From Microcella frigidaquae (GTDB lineage Bacteria; Actinomycetota; Actinomycetes; Actinomycetales; Microbacteriaceae): a stretch of DNA of 64,000 bases. Both the position numbers and the translations under genes were made by a program. Within the stretch, counting starts at the first letter, position 1. Each line of letters begins with the position of its first letter. Of this stretch, positions 36,117 to 44,438 are shown piece after piece. A model generated the notes under the pieces. The model was given only the letters and a program-made list of their open reading frames with translations. It was not told the origin of the DNA and did not search any database. Where the stretch lies: positions 1,922,001-1,986,000 of the forward strand of contig NZ_JACHBS010000001.1 in assembly GCF_014200395.1 (NCBI RefSeq). Reading direction: 5' to 3'.

Positions 36117-37092
36117 GCGCCCCGGCGCGAGCAAGAAGAAGAAGGGCCCGACCGTCGGATCCGGAGGGCAGGGGCGCCAGGCGCTCGAGGGCCGCGGCCC
36201 GACGCCGAAGGCGGAGGACCGCAGCTGGCACCCCGCGGGCAAGCGCAAGGCCGCGCAGGAGCGACTCGCGGCGGCGAAGGGCCGCGGGGGAGCATCCGCG
36301 GGAGGCGGTCAGCAGGGCCGAGCCCGCTCACCGAAGAAGAACGGCGACGTCGAGGTGGTCAGCGGCCGCAACTCGGTGCTCGAGGCGCTGCGCGCGAAGG
36401 TGCCCGCGACCACGCTCTACATCGCGGCCCGCGTCGAGATGGACGACCGCGTGAAGGAGTCGCTGGCGCTCGCCACCAAGAAGGGCATTCCCGTGCTCGA
36501 GGTGATGCGCCCCGAGCTCGATCGGCTCACCGGCGAGAACTCGGTGAACCAGGGCATCGCGATCACCGTGCCGGCCTACCAGTACGCGCACCCGCTCGAC
36601 CTGGTCTCGCGCGCGGTCGACCGCGGGCAGACGCCGCTGCTCGTCGCGCTCGACGGCATCACCGACCCGCGCAACCTCGGGGCGATCATCCGGTCGACGG
36701 CCGCGTTCGGCGGGCACGGCGTGATCGTGCCGCAGCGCCGGTCGGTCGGCGTGACGGCCGCGGCCTGGAAGACCTCGGCGGGCGCCGCCGCGCGCACGCC
36801 CGTGGCGATGGCCGCGAACCTGACCCAGACGCTCAAGGCGATGAAGGCCGAGGGCGTGTTCGTGCTCGGCCTCGACGGCGGCGGCGACATCGCGCTGCCC
36901 GGGCTCGAGCTGGCCGACCGACCGCTCGTCATCGTGGTCGGCAGCGAGGGCCAGGGCCTGTCGCGCCTGGTCACCGAGACCTGCGACGCGATCGTGTCGA
37001 TCCCGATCTCGGCGGCCACCGAGTCGCTCAACGCCGGCATCGCGGCGAGCGTCGCGCTGTACGAGGTGGCGCGGCGGCGCGCGGAGCGCTAG
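36103..37092 (+). CDS. rlmB: 23S rRNA (guanosine-2'-O-)-methyltransferase RlmB (TrmH/SpoU family)
   Basis: 329 aa. A basic, Lys/Gly-rich disordered N-terminus (residues 1-80) is followed by a substrate-binding domain ([20 protein letters not shown]) and a SPOUT methyltransferase domain with the three SpoU motifs [33 protein letters not shown] and [20 protein letters not shown]. It modifies 23S rRNA in the peptidyl-transferase centre (G2251 in E. coli numbering). The long tail is usual in actinobacteria. Confidence 0.94.
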   Translation: MATPKRPGASKKKKGPTVGSGGQGRQALEGRGPTPKAEDRSWHPAGKRKAAQERLAAAKGRGGASAGGGQQGRARSPKKNGDVEVVSGRNSVLEALRAKVPATTLYIAARVEMDDRVKESLALATKKGIPVLEVMRPELDRLTGENSVNQGIAITVPAYQYAHPLDLVSRAVDRGQTPLLVALDGITDPRNLGAIIRSTAAFGGHGVIVPQRRSVGVTAAAWKTSAGAAARTPVAMAANLTQTLKAMKAEGVFVLGLDGGGDIALPGLELADRPLVIVVGSEGQGLSRLVTETCDAIVSIPISAATESLNAGIAASVALYEVARRRAER

Positions 37093-37110
37093 CCCGCGAA
37101 TCGCGCGATG

Positions 37111-37122
37111 CCGCTTCGGCGG
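37111..37122 (+). terminator. UUCG-tetraloop hairpin after rlmB
   Basis: CCGC-TTCG-GCGG is a short, very stable tetraloop hairpin 18 bases after the rlmB stop. It marks the end of the conserved block. Confidence 0.45.
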
Positions 37123-37134
37123 GGTACTCTCGCC

Positions 37135-37155
37135 CTGTTCATAGTCGCTGAACAG
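37135..37155. promoter_or_regulatory. Operator dyad of the catabolic region, site 1
   Basis: CTGTTCA-TAGTCGC-TGAACAG is a perfect 7-bp inverted repeat with a 7-base spacer. It overlaps a possible -10 box (CATAGT) 15 bases before the ketopantoate-reductase-like gene. The core GTTCA-N7-TGAAC recurs at 38239 and 43534. Confidence 0.75.
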
Positions 37156-37169
37156 TGAGGGAGCGGGCG

Positions 37170-38210
37170 ATGGAGCTCGAGTCGGTACGGATCGCGGTCG
37201 TCGGAACGGGAGCTGTCGGAGGGTCGGTGAGCGCCGACCTCGCGGAGGCGGGGTTCGACGTCACGCTCATCGACCAGTGGCCCGCCCACGTCGAGACCAT
37301 GCGCGCCGACGGGCTCACGGTCAACACCCTCGGCGCCGAGCGCACCGTCGCGGTGCGGGCCCGCCACCTGTGCGAGGTGGCAGAGCTGCGCCAGCCGTTC
37401 GACATCGTGCTGACCGGGGTCAAGACCTACGACACCCGCTGGGTCGCCGAGCTGATGCGGCCGCTCCTCCGCGAGGACTCGGTCTTCGTCGGCCTGCAGA
37501 ACGGCATGACGATCGACGAGAGCGCCGAGCTGCTCGGCGCCGAGCGCACGATCGGTTGCGCGATGGGCATCGCGGCGAACCTTCCCGAGCCGGGCTACAT
37601 CAACCGCGAGGTCACCCCGGCGGGCACCTGGTTCGCGATCGGCACGCTCGACGGTGCCCGCACCGCGCGGCTCGAGCAGCTGGCCGCCGTCCTCGCGCCC
37701 GCGGCCACGGTCGAGGTGACCGACGACGTGCGCTCGGCAAAGTGGATGAAGCTCATCGCCAACATCCCCGAGATGCTGCCCTCCGCCCTGCTCGGGGTGC
37801 CCCTGCTGGAGGCGGCCACGATGCCGGGCATCCGGCCGGTCATGGACGCGATGTCGCGCGAGGCCTATGCGCTGGCGCTCGACCTCGGCATCGCCATCCG
37901 CCCCGCTCTCGGCATCGCGCCCGAGGACGTCCCCGATGGCGACCAGTACTCGCTCGACCTGCTCGACCGCGTGCTCTCGCACTTCTCGCAGCCAGGCACG
38001 AAGGTCGCTGTGCTGCAGGACTGGGAGAAGGGCCGCCGGGGTGAGCTCGACGCCTTCAGCGGCTACATCGTGCGCAAGCGGGCTGAGCTCGGCGGACGGG
38101 CTCCCGTCAACGAGGCCGTGCTGCGCCTCGCCGAGCGACTGGAGCGCGGAGAGCTCTCACCCTCTCCGGAGAACGCCCCGCTGCTGCGCGACCTGCTCGC
38201 CGCGAGCTGA
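37170..38210 (+). CDS. Ketopantoate reductase-like NAD(P)-dependent oxidoreductase
   Basis: 346 aa. The Rossmann start IAVVGTGAVGGSVSADLAEA (about residues 6-25) and an ApbA/PanE C-terminal domain are present. The catalytic Lys region reads AKWMKLIANIPEMLPSALLG; the second Asn of the usual K-x3-N-x3-N pattern is replaced, so the substrate is probably not ketopantoate. ATG 37170 has a good GAGGGAG ribosome site. The site-1 operator lies just upstream, which ties it to the catabolic genes that follow. Confidence 0.82.
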   Translation: MELESVRIAVVGTGAVGGSVSADLAEAGFDVTLIDQWPAHVETMRADGLTVNTLGAERTVAVRARHLCEVAELRQPFDIVLTGVKTYDTRWVAELMRPLLREDSVFVGLQNGMTIDESAELLGAERTIGCAMGIAANLPEPGYINREVTPAGTWFAIGTLDGARTARLEQLAAVLAPAATVEVTDDVRSAKWMKLIANIPEMLPSALLGVPLLEAATMPGIRPVMDAMSREAYALALDLGIAIRPALGIAPEDVPDGDQYSLDLLDRVLSHFSQPGTKVAVLQDWEKGRRGELDAFSGYIVRKRAELGGRAPVNEAVLRLAERLERGELSPSPENAPLLRDLLAAS

Positions 38211-38237
38211 CCGAGAAAGATACGACCGCATAGACCT

Positions 38238-38256
38238 CGTTCAGTTATAGTGAACG
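38238..38256. promoter_or_regulatory. Operator dyad of the catabolic region, site 2
   Basis: CGTTCA-GTTATAG-TGAACG, with TATAGT (38246-38251) as probable -10 box inside the dyad, 35 bases before the bicupin gene. Confidence 0.75.
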
Positions 38257-38290
38257 GACGGGATTTGCCGTCCTACTGCTGGAGGAGTCG

Positions 38291-39187
38291 ATGATGACCG
38301 ATCGCTACGTCGTCCGTCGTGCCGAGGAGGCCGACTACCGCGAGCCCGGCGCGCTCGCGCCCGACGCGCGCGGCTACACCCGCTGGTGCGCCGTCGGCTT
38401 CGAGGACGGATCCGCCCACACCGACTTCGGGATGTCCCGCCTCGAGCCCGGCGGCATCATCCCCACGCACATCCACTCCTTCGAGGAGTCGTTCCACCTC
38501 GTCGAGGGCGAGGTGATCCTCGTCACTCCGGAGGCGACCGTGCACCTGGTCGCCGGCGACTACGGCGTGATCCCGCTCGGCGTGCCGCACTCGTGGCACA
38601 ACACCGGTGACGAGGTCGCCGTCTGGAGCGACATCTACTCGCCGCCCCCGCGGCCGCAGCACGACTACGACACCTACCGCGTCGCGGACATCGCGCCGGG
38701 AGAGCCCGTGAAGGTCGACCCGCGCGACCCGCGCACCCGCTCGTTCGGGGCGATCACGACCGAGCAGATGAACCCCGGCAAGCAGTCGCAGGAGCTCCTC
38801 GCCCAGTCGGCGAGCATGCGCACCGCCCTGCTGGTCTACAGCGGCATCTCGCTGAAGATGATGGTCGACAGCGACCTCGGTTCGGTGCTGCACACCATGT
38901 TCATGGTGCAGTACGAGCCCGACGGCGTCGCCGGCCCGCACGACCACCCGCTGGAGGAGGCGTACCTGATCATGGACGGCGAGGTCGACGCGACCTTCGA
39001 CGGCTACGAGGTGCGCATGAAGCCCGGTGACATCGCCTGGGCGGGCGTCGGCTGCGTGCACTCGTTCCGCGCCACCGGAGCCCCGGTGCGCTGGCTGGAG
39101 ACGCAGTCGCCGCAGATGCCGCCGCGGCACGCCTACCGGTTCCAGCGCGACTGGACGTACCTGACCGACAAGCTCGGCGCCGAGTAG
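38291..39187 (+). CDS. Bicupin protein (two cupin domains)
   Basis: 298 aa. Two cupin barrels. The first has HIHSFEESFHLVEGEV with further His in LGVPHSWHNTG (about residues 59-105). The second has GPHDHPLEEAYLIMDGEV and a late His in GCVHSFRATG (about residues 217-260). Both metal sites look intact (His-x-His...Glu...His). The layout is like (S)-ureidoglycine aminohydrolase and some bicupin dioxygenases or isomerases; substrate not known. Start behind GGAGGAG; ATG 38291 or 38294. It is followed by an SDR gene in the same unit. Confidence 0.82.
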   Translation: MMTDRYVVRRAEEADYREPGALAPDARGYTRWCAVGFEDGSAHTDFGMSRLEPGGIIPTHIHSFEESFHLVEGEVILVTPEATVHLVAGDYGVIPLGVPHSWHNTGDEVAVWSDIYSPPPRPQHDYDTYRVADIAPGEPVKVDPRDPRTRSFGAITTEQMNPGKQSQELLAQSASMRTALLVYSGISLKMMVDSDLGSVLHTMFMVQYEPDGVAGPHDHPLEEAYLIMDGEVDATFDGYEVRMKPGDIAWAGVGCVHSFRATGAPVRWLETQSPQMPPRHAYRFQRDWTYLTDKLGAE

Positions 39188-39250
39188 GCCCGCGCCCCCA
39201 CCCGACCCGGTGTGACGCCGCTCACGCCGCATCACGCTCAAGGAGGAGCA

Positions 39251-39955
39251 ATGAGCCAGCGCACCATCCTCGTCGTCGGAGGCACCTCCGGCATCGGCCT
39301 CGAGATCGCGAAGGAGGTGGTCGGCCGTGGTGACAACGTCATCCTGACTGGTCGCGACCAGGAGCGCGCCGCAGCCGTCGCCGCCGAGGTCGGGCCGAAC
39401 GCCCAGGGCCTCGCCGTCGACATCTCCGAGCCCGAGCAGATCGCCGAGAGCCTCAAGCCCGTCGGGGAGATCCACGGCCTCGTGCTCGCCGCGATCGAGC
39501 GCGACGCGAACACCGTGCGCGAGTACGACATCGCGCGCGCCCGCCGCCTGGTGACCCTCAAGCTCGTCGGGTACACCGAGACCGTGCACACGCTGCTCGA
39601 CCGGATGCCGGCCAGCCGCGAGACCGGCATCGTGCTCTTCGGCGGACGGGCGAAGGACGCCCCGTACCCCGGGTCGACGACGGTCGCCACGATCAACGGC
39701 GGCGTCGAGGGCCTCACCCACTCGATGGCCCTCGAGCTCGCGCCGATGCGCGTCAACGGCCTGCACCCCGGCATCATCGGCGACAGCCCCTTCTGGGCGG
39801 ACAAGCCGGCGGCACTGGAGGGCTATGAGGCGCGCACGCCCGGCGGCAAGCTCGCGACCATGGGTGATGTCGTGCACGCGACGATGTTCCTGCTCGACAA
39901 CCAGGGCATCTCCGGCGCGAGCCTGTACGTCGACCGCGGGTGGCGCCTCACCTGA
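39251..39955 (+). CDS. SDR-fold protein without the Tyr-x3-Lys catalytic motif
   Basis: 234 aa from ATG 39251 with an AGGAGGAG ribosome site. The cofactor motif VVGGTSGIGLEIA (about residues 7-19) is intact. Where classical SDRs have Tyr-x3-Lys this one reads GSTTVATINGGVEGL, so Tyr and Lys are gone. A conserved-looking FGGRAKDAPYPGSTT precedes it. It may be a divergent reductase using other residues or a non-catalytic binder. It follows the bicupin gene by 63 bases. Confidence 0.82.
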   Translation: MSQRTILVVGGTSGIGLEIAKEVVGRGDNVILTGRDQERAAAVAAEVGPNAQGLAVDISEPEQIAESLKPVGEIHGLVLAAIERDANTVREYDIARARRLVTLKLVGYTETVHTLLDRMPASRETGIVLFGGRAKDAPYPGSTTVATINGGVEGLTHSMALELAPMRVNGLHPGIIGDSPFWADKPAALEGYEARTPGGKLATMGDVVHATMFLLDNQGISGASLYVDRGWRLT

Positions 39956-39975
39956 TACCACCCATCGAGGGAGCC

Positions 39976-40008
39976 GCGGGGCCCGTGCGCAGGAGCGCCG
40001 GGCCCCGC
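39976..40008. terminator. Bidirectional hairpin between the SDR and MFS genes
   Basis: GCGGGGCCCG (39976-39985) pairs with CGGGCCCCGC (39999-40008). Confidence 0.75.
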
Positions 40009-40012
40009 GCCG

Positions 40013-41203
40013 TCAGCGCGGTGTCGGGGTGAGCATCCCGCGTCGATGCGCGATGAGGGCGAGGGATGCGGCGGCCGCGATGAGCGTGGCCCCGAGCACG
40101 GCCACGGCCCGATAGCCAAGCTCGGCGTACAGGGCCGCCGCGACCGTCGAGGCGAGTGCGCCGCCCAGGAACGTGGTGCCCATGTAGACGGTGTTCGCCC
40201 GCCCGCCCTGCTCGGGGGCGACCGAAGCCAGCCCGACCGCCTGGGTCGAGACCTGCTCGCTGCTCATGCCCGCCGACAGCAGCAGGAGCCCGAGCGCCGC
40301 GACCGGGAGCGCGTTCGGAGCGAGGGCGAGCGCGGTGACCCCGACGAAGCCCGTCGCGATCGAAATGGCGAGCGACCGAGGAACCCCGACCCGCGCATGG
40401 ACGGGTGCGGCGGTCATCGTGATGACGCCGCCGAGCAGGCCGGAGACGCCGAGCAGGGCCGCGGCGGAGACGCTCAGGCCGAGCTCCTCGATGGCGTAGG
40501 GTGTCGCGGTCGCCCACAGGGCGATGAACGCCATGAAGCACAGGGTGTGCACCACTGTCATGAGACGCAGCGTCGACGACTGCGCGGCCACTCGCGGGAT
40601 GGTCGCGAGGATCGCCCGGTAGGCCGGGGGAGAGGACGGCGCCTCGGCGGGCGAGACGCGGAGGCTGAGCGGCACGAGGGCGAGCACGACGATCCCGCAC
40701 AGCACGACGGCGCCGCGCCAGCCGACAGCCTCGGCGACCGCGCCCAGCGCCGTGCGCACCAGGAACAGTCCGACGAGGAACGAGCCGAGCAGCACCGCGG
40801 CGGTGCGTGCGCGGGCTGCCGGGGGCGCGAGCCGGAGAGCGGCCGAGATCAGCAGCTGCCCGACGGTCGCGGTCGCCCCGGCGACGAGGCAGAGTGCGAC
40901 GTGGATGCTGTACGCGGGCGCGAGCCCCGCTGCGACGAGCGCGACCGACGTCGCGACCAGCTGCGCGGTGACCTGACGCCGCGCGGAGTATCGGTCTCCG
41001 AGCGAGACGAGCAGGACCACCCCGAGCGCGTAGCCGACCTGCACCGCGATGGTGGCCGCCGAGGCGGTCGGGCCCGTCACGCCGAATTCGGCGCTGACCA
41101 GCGGCTGCACCGGCTGCGGGACGTAGATCACGGCGACGCCGGCGGCGGCGATGGTCGCCATTCCGGCCACGCGAGCCCCCCATTGCTTCGGGTCGATCAC
41201 CAT
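40013..41203 (-). CDS. MFS transporter
   Basis: 396 aa with about twelve predicted membrane helices and the major-facilitator loop VSLGDRYSARRQV (about residues 66-78) between helices 2 and 3. It resembles the sugar/drug efflux type (DHA1, AraJ/YnfM-like). Beside the amidohydrolase gene, and divergent from it, it is the likely importer or exporter for the compound degraded by the cluster. The direction of transport is unknown. Confidence 0.85.
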   Translation of the reverse strand: MVIDPKQWGARVAGMATIAAAGVAVIYVPQPVQPLVSAEFGVTGPTASAATIAVQVGYALGVVLLVSLGDRYSARRQVTAQLVATSVALVAAGLAPAYSIHVALCLVAGATATVGQLLISAALRLAPPAARARTAAVLLGSFLVGLFLVRTALGAVAEAVGWRGAVVLCGIVVLALVPLSLRVSPAEAPSSPPAYRAILATIPRVAAQSSTLRLMTVVHTLCFMAFIALWATATPYAIEELGLSVSAAALLGVSGLLGGVITMTAAPVHARVGVPRSLAISIATGFVGVTALALAPNALPVAALGLLLLSAGMSSEQVSTQAVGLASVAPEQGGRANTVYMGTTFLGGALASTVAAALYAELGYRAVAVLGATLIAAAASLALIAHRRGMLTPTPR

Positions 41204-41278
41204 GCGCGATCCCCTTCCGAAGGGTTGCTGTGAGGACTAGAAAGATTCAGGCGTATGGACTTAGTATTTCAGCAGCGC

Positions 41279-41294
41279 TGTACACCTACGTACA
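41279..41294. promoter_or_regulatory. Dyad upstream of the amidohydrolase gene
   Basis: TGTAC-ACCTAC-GTACA lies about 12 bases after a TAGTAT box (41262-41267), a position where a bound repressor would block the transcript. Confidence 0.5.
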
Positions 41295-41326
41295 CCTTTG
41301 ATGAATTGCTCAACGAGGAGGAACTC

Positions 41327-42781
41327 ATGACCGATGCCGTCGCGCCCCGCGCCGAGGACTTCGCTCCCGGCCGGCCCGTCGTCTTCCGCAACGCCACGGC
41401 GGTGATCACGGTCGACTCGGCCGGTGTTCTCGAGAACGCTGACGTGCTGATCATCGACGACACCATCGCCGGTGTCGGGCACAACCTCGAGGTGCCCGCG
41501 GGCACGCTCGAGATCGATGCCAAGGGCGGGATCGTCATGCCCGGCATGATCGACACGCACCGCCACATGTGGCAGACCGCGCTGCGCGGCTACGGCGGCG
41601 ACTGGGCGCTGAGCCAGTACTTCGTCTTCTACTACCTCACCTGGGGCCACGTCTTCCGTGCCGAGGACATCGCGGCGGGCAACCAGCTCAGCGCGCTCGA
41701 GTCGGTCGACGACGGCGTCACGACGACCGTCGACTGGTCGCACGCGCTGCGCACCCCCGAGTACGCCGACGCCGCCGTGGAGGCGCTGAAGAGCATCCCC
41801 GGTCGGTACGTGCTCGCGTACGGCAACTACCTCGGCGCTCCGTGGGAGTGGATGAACGAGCCCGGCTTCCAGCAGTGGGTGAAGAACTTCACGACCGACG
41901 ACATGTTCGGCTTGCAGGTGGCCTTCGACGTCAACTCGGGCCCCGACTTCCACGAGAAGGGCGCCTTCGAGGCGGCTCGTGAGCTCGGCCTGCGCGTCAC
42001 GACCCACGCCGGTGTCTGGGGCGTCAACGGCGACCCCAACATCGACCTGATGTACGAGCACGGCTTCATGGACGACACCGTCACCTACGTGCACGCATCG
42101 TCGCTCGGCCCCGACAGCTACCACAAGATCGCGGCGACCGGCGGCACCATCTCGATCGCCACGGAGAGCGAGCAGAGCGCCGGCCAGGGCTACCCCTCGG
42201 CGTGGGTCGCCAAGAAGTACGGCATCACCGCCTCGCTGTCGATGGACACCAGCGTGTGGTGGAGCGCCGACTTCTTCTCGGCGATGCGCTCCACCCTCAG
42301 CTCGTTCCGGTCGCGCGACCACCTCGAGGCCCACAACAAGGGCGAGACGGTCAACGTCAACCGCATGAAGGCGGAGGACGCCGTGTGGCAGGCCACCATG
42401 GGTGGCGCGCACACGATCGGCATGGCCGACAAGCTCGGCTCGATCACCGTGGGCAAGAAGGCCGACATCGTGCTGCTCAAGAACGACGAGTCGCCGGTCA
42501 TGACGCCGATCCTCAACCCCTACGCCCACGTCGTGTACCAGGCGGGCACCGCTGACGTGCACACGGTCGTGGTCAACGGCAAGGTCGTCAAGTACCAGGG
42601 CCAGCGCATCGGCATGCCGCTCAAGCCGGTCGCCGACCGCGTCGCCGCCTCGGTCGAGTACGTTCGCGGCCAGCTCGGAGAGGACGCCTGGAAGGAGTGG
42701 ATGAACCCCGCTTTGCCCGAGGACGAGCCGATCGCGAACCCCTACAAGTACCTCGGCGAGGAGGACGGCCACAAGCACTAG
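41327..42781 (+). CDS. Metal-dependent amidohydrolase (TrzN/cytosine-deaminase-like)
   Basis: 484 aa from ATG 41327 with a GAGGAGGAA ribosome site; an in-frame start at 41255 would lie before the promoter dyad. The metal ligands of the amidohydrolase superfamily are visible: H-x-H in DTHRHMW (about residue 81), His in THAGVWGV, His in YVHASSLG and Asp in SMDTSVWW. Such enzymes remove amino, chloro or alkylamino groups from ring compounds (8-oxoguanine, triazines) or open amides. The actual substrate cannot be read off. Confidence 0.85.
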   Translation: MTDAVAPRAEDFAPGRPVVFRNATAVITVDSAGVLENADVLIIDDTIAGVGHNLEVPAGTLEIDAKGGIVMPGMIDTHRHMWQTALRGYGGDWALSQYFVFYYLTWGHVFRAEDIAAGNQLSALESVDDGVTTTVDWSHALRTPEYADAAVEALKSIPGRYVLAYGNYLGAPWEWMNEPGFQQWVKNFTTDDMFGLQVAFDVNSGPDFHEKGAFEAARELGLRVTTHAGVWGVNGDPNIDLMYEHGFMDDTVTYVHASSLGPDSYHKIAATGGTISIATESEQSAGQGYPSAWVAKKYGITASLSMDTSVWWSADFFSAMRSTLSSFRSRDHLEAHNKGETVNVNRMKAEDAVWQATMGGAHTIGMADKLGSITVGKKADIVLLKNDESPVMTPILNPYAHVVYQAGTADVHTVVVNGKVVKYQGQRIGMPLKPVADRVAASVEYVRGQLGEDAWKEWMNPALPEDEPIANPYKYLGEEDGHKH

Positions 42782-42796
42782 GCCGCCGAACGACCG

Positions 42797-42829
42797 CGAA
42801 GGGCGGGCTCCTGAGGGGCCCGCCCTTCG
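42797..42829. terminator. Bidirectional hairpin between amidohydrolase and VOC genes
   Basis: CGAAGGGCGGGC (42797-42808) pairs perfectly with GCCCGCCCTTCG (42818-42829). Confidence 0.8.
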
Positions 42830-42837
42830 TCGTCGGC

Positions 42838-43287
42838 TCAGTTCTTGGGGTACTGCCAGATCTCGAGCTGGATGCCGTCGGGATCGCGCAGGTACGCCCA
42901 CTGCGAGCCGGCGAGGTCACCGTCGGTCAGCGTCACCGGCGGGCCGTTGAAGACCGCGCCGCGCTCGATCAGCTCGGCGTAGGCGGCGTCCATGTCGTCG
43001 ACCTCGAGGCAGATGTGCGCCGAGCCGACGTCGCCGTTGCTGCGGTCCCAGTCCTTGCCCTCCGGCTGGTGGTACTCGAGGAACTCGACATTGACGTTGC
43101 CGATGCGGATCATCGAGAACGAGAGCTCGGCGCCGGGCACCTGCACGCCCCGCTCGAGGTCAGGGCCCGACCCGTGGTTCACGGGGCCGGGTTGCACCCC
43201 GAACATGCGGGTGTACCACTCGAACGATCGCTTCATGTCGCGGACCGTGATGCCCACATGGTGGACGCCGGTGACGGTGAATGCCAT
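42838..43287 (-). CDS. VOC-superfamily protein (glyoxalase/epimerase-like)
   Basis: 149 aa from ATG 43287 behind AAGGAGT. Two beta-alpha-beta-beta-beta modules. The metal ligands of the methylmalonyl-CoA-epimerase type are visible: His in GVHHVGITV, Glu in VEFLEYHQP, His in SAHICLEV and Glu in GIQLEIWQY. It could be an epimerase, dioxygenase or lyase in the degradation pathway. Confidence 0.8.
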   Translation of the reverse strand: MAFTVTGVHHVGITVRDMKRSFEWYTRMFGVQPGPVNHGSGPDLERGVQVPGAELSFSMIRIGNVNVEFLEYHQPEGKDWDRSNGDVGSAHICLEVDDMDAAYAELIERGAVFNGPPVTLTDGDLAGSQWAYLRDPDGIQLEIWQYPKN

Positions 43288-43615
43288 GGTGTCACTCCTT
43301 CGTGCTGGACTCCGTGCAGGCTCGGCAGACGCGTCGCGGGAACTGCAGGCCATGCTTGTACCCAGACTCAACACCACGCAACCGGCCGGAGGCAAGCCCG
43401 TGCGTGCCGATGCACCCTGCATCTCGCCCGAAATCGCGCGGGACTTTCCGGAAATCGGCGGCTGGTGTCGCGACGGGAACGGGGGCTGGTCGGCGAGGGC
43501 TGTTCAGCCAACAGGGATGGCGCCATCCGCCAAGTTCACCTATAGTGAACACCGAGCGGTGGTGCGATCCACCCCTCCCGCTACGACCGAAACCTGGACG
43601 CAAAGGAGCATCCTC
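43288..43615. other. Intergenic region between divergent VOC and SDR genes
   Basis: 328 bases without a credible gene. The left part must hold the promoter of the VOC gene. The right part holds the third GTTCA-N7-TGAAC operator with its internal TATAGT box, and an AAAGGAG ribosome site before the SDR start. The stretch 43330-43500 shows no repeat or conserved frame that I recognise. Confidence 0.6.
43534..43550. promoter_or_regulatory. Operator dyad of the catabolic region, site 3
   Basis: GTTCA-CCTATAG-TGAAC, with TATAGT (43541-43546) inside, 66 bases before the SDR gene. It matches sites 1 and 2 in both arms and spacer length. Confidence 0.75.
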
Positions 43616-44395
43616 ATGACGGGTCGACTCACGAACCGGACCATCATCGTCACCGGGGGCGCCTCCGGCATCGGTGCCGCCCTCGTGCGCGGATTCGCGG
43701 CCGAGGGTGCCACCGCGGTGATCGCGGACCTCAATCTCGAGGGTGCTCAGGCGCTCGCCGACGAGATCGTCGCCACGGGCGGCAGCGCCAGCGCCGTGCG
43801 CGTCGACGTCACCGACCGCGCATCCGTCGCCGCCGGCATCGCCACGACCGTCGAGCGGCACGGCCGGCTCGACGCCTACTTCAACAACGCGGGCATGAAC
43901 GCCCCGATGAAGTACCTCGACATCACCGAGGACAACTTCGAGCTGATCATGAAGGTCAACACCCTCGGAGTGCTCATCGGCACCCAGGAGGCCGTCCGTC
44001 AGTTCATCGCCCAGGGCGGGGGCGGCAAGGTCGTCAACACCGCGTCCATCGCGGGCCGGCAGGGCTTCTCGTCGTTCGCCCCGTACAGCGCGGCCAAGGC
44101 CGCGGTGATCTCACTCACCCAGTCGGCCGCGCGCGCTTTCGCCGAGCACGGGATCACCGTCAACGGCTTCGCGCCGGGTGTCGTCGCGACACCGCTGTGG
44201 GACAAGCTCGACCGCGACCTCGAGGCCATCGGCGAGGCGCACAACAACTTCGCCTCGATGTCCTCGGGCATCCTGCTCGGCCGTCCGGCCGACCCGGAGG
44301 ACATCGTGCCGACCGGCATCTTCCTCGCCGGTTCCGACAGCGACTACATCACCGGCCAGATCATCCCCATCGAAGGCGGCATGATCCTCGTCTGA
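43616..44395 (+). CDS. SDR-family oxidoreductase (classical)
   Basis: 259 aa from ATG 43616 (AAAGGAG). All classical motifs are intact: TGGASGIG for NAD(P) (about residues 13-20), NNAG, Ser in TASIAGRQG, and the catalytic YSAAK. An Asp after the second strand (VIADLN) favours NAD(H). It probably oxidises an alcohol intermediate. The M24-family gene follows after 43 bases in the same unit. Confidence 0.88.
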   Translation: MTGRLTNRTIIVTGGASGIGAALVRGFAAEGATAVIADLNLEGAQALADEIVATGGSASAVRVDVTDRASVAAGIATTVERHGRLDAYFNNAGMNAPMKYLDITEDNFELIMKVNTLGVLIGTQEAVRQFIAQGGGGKVVNTASIAGRQGFSSFAPYSAAKAAVISLTQSAARAFAEHGITVNGFAPGVVATPLWDKLDRDLEAIGEAHNNFASMSSGILLGRPADPEDIVPTGIFLAGSDSDYITGQIIPIEGGMILV

Positions 44396-44438
44396 TCGAC
44401 GAGGACGGCCGAACGAGCAAGAGAAGAGAGCGATCTCC

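Noticed and set aside
37170..38210. Call as ketopantoate reductase PanE for pantothenate synthesis
   Set aside because: The second active-site Asn is missing and the gene belongs, by its operator, to the catabolic region; no other pan genes are near.
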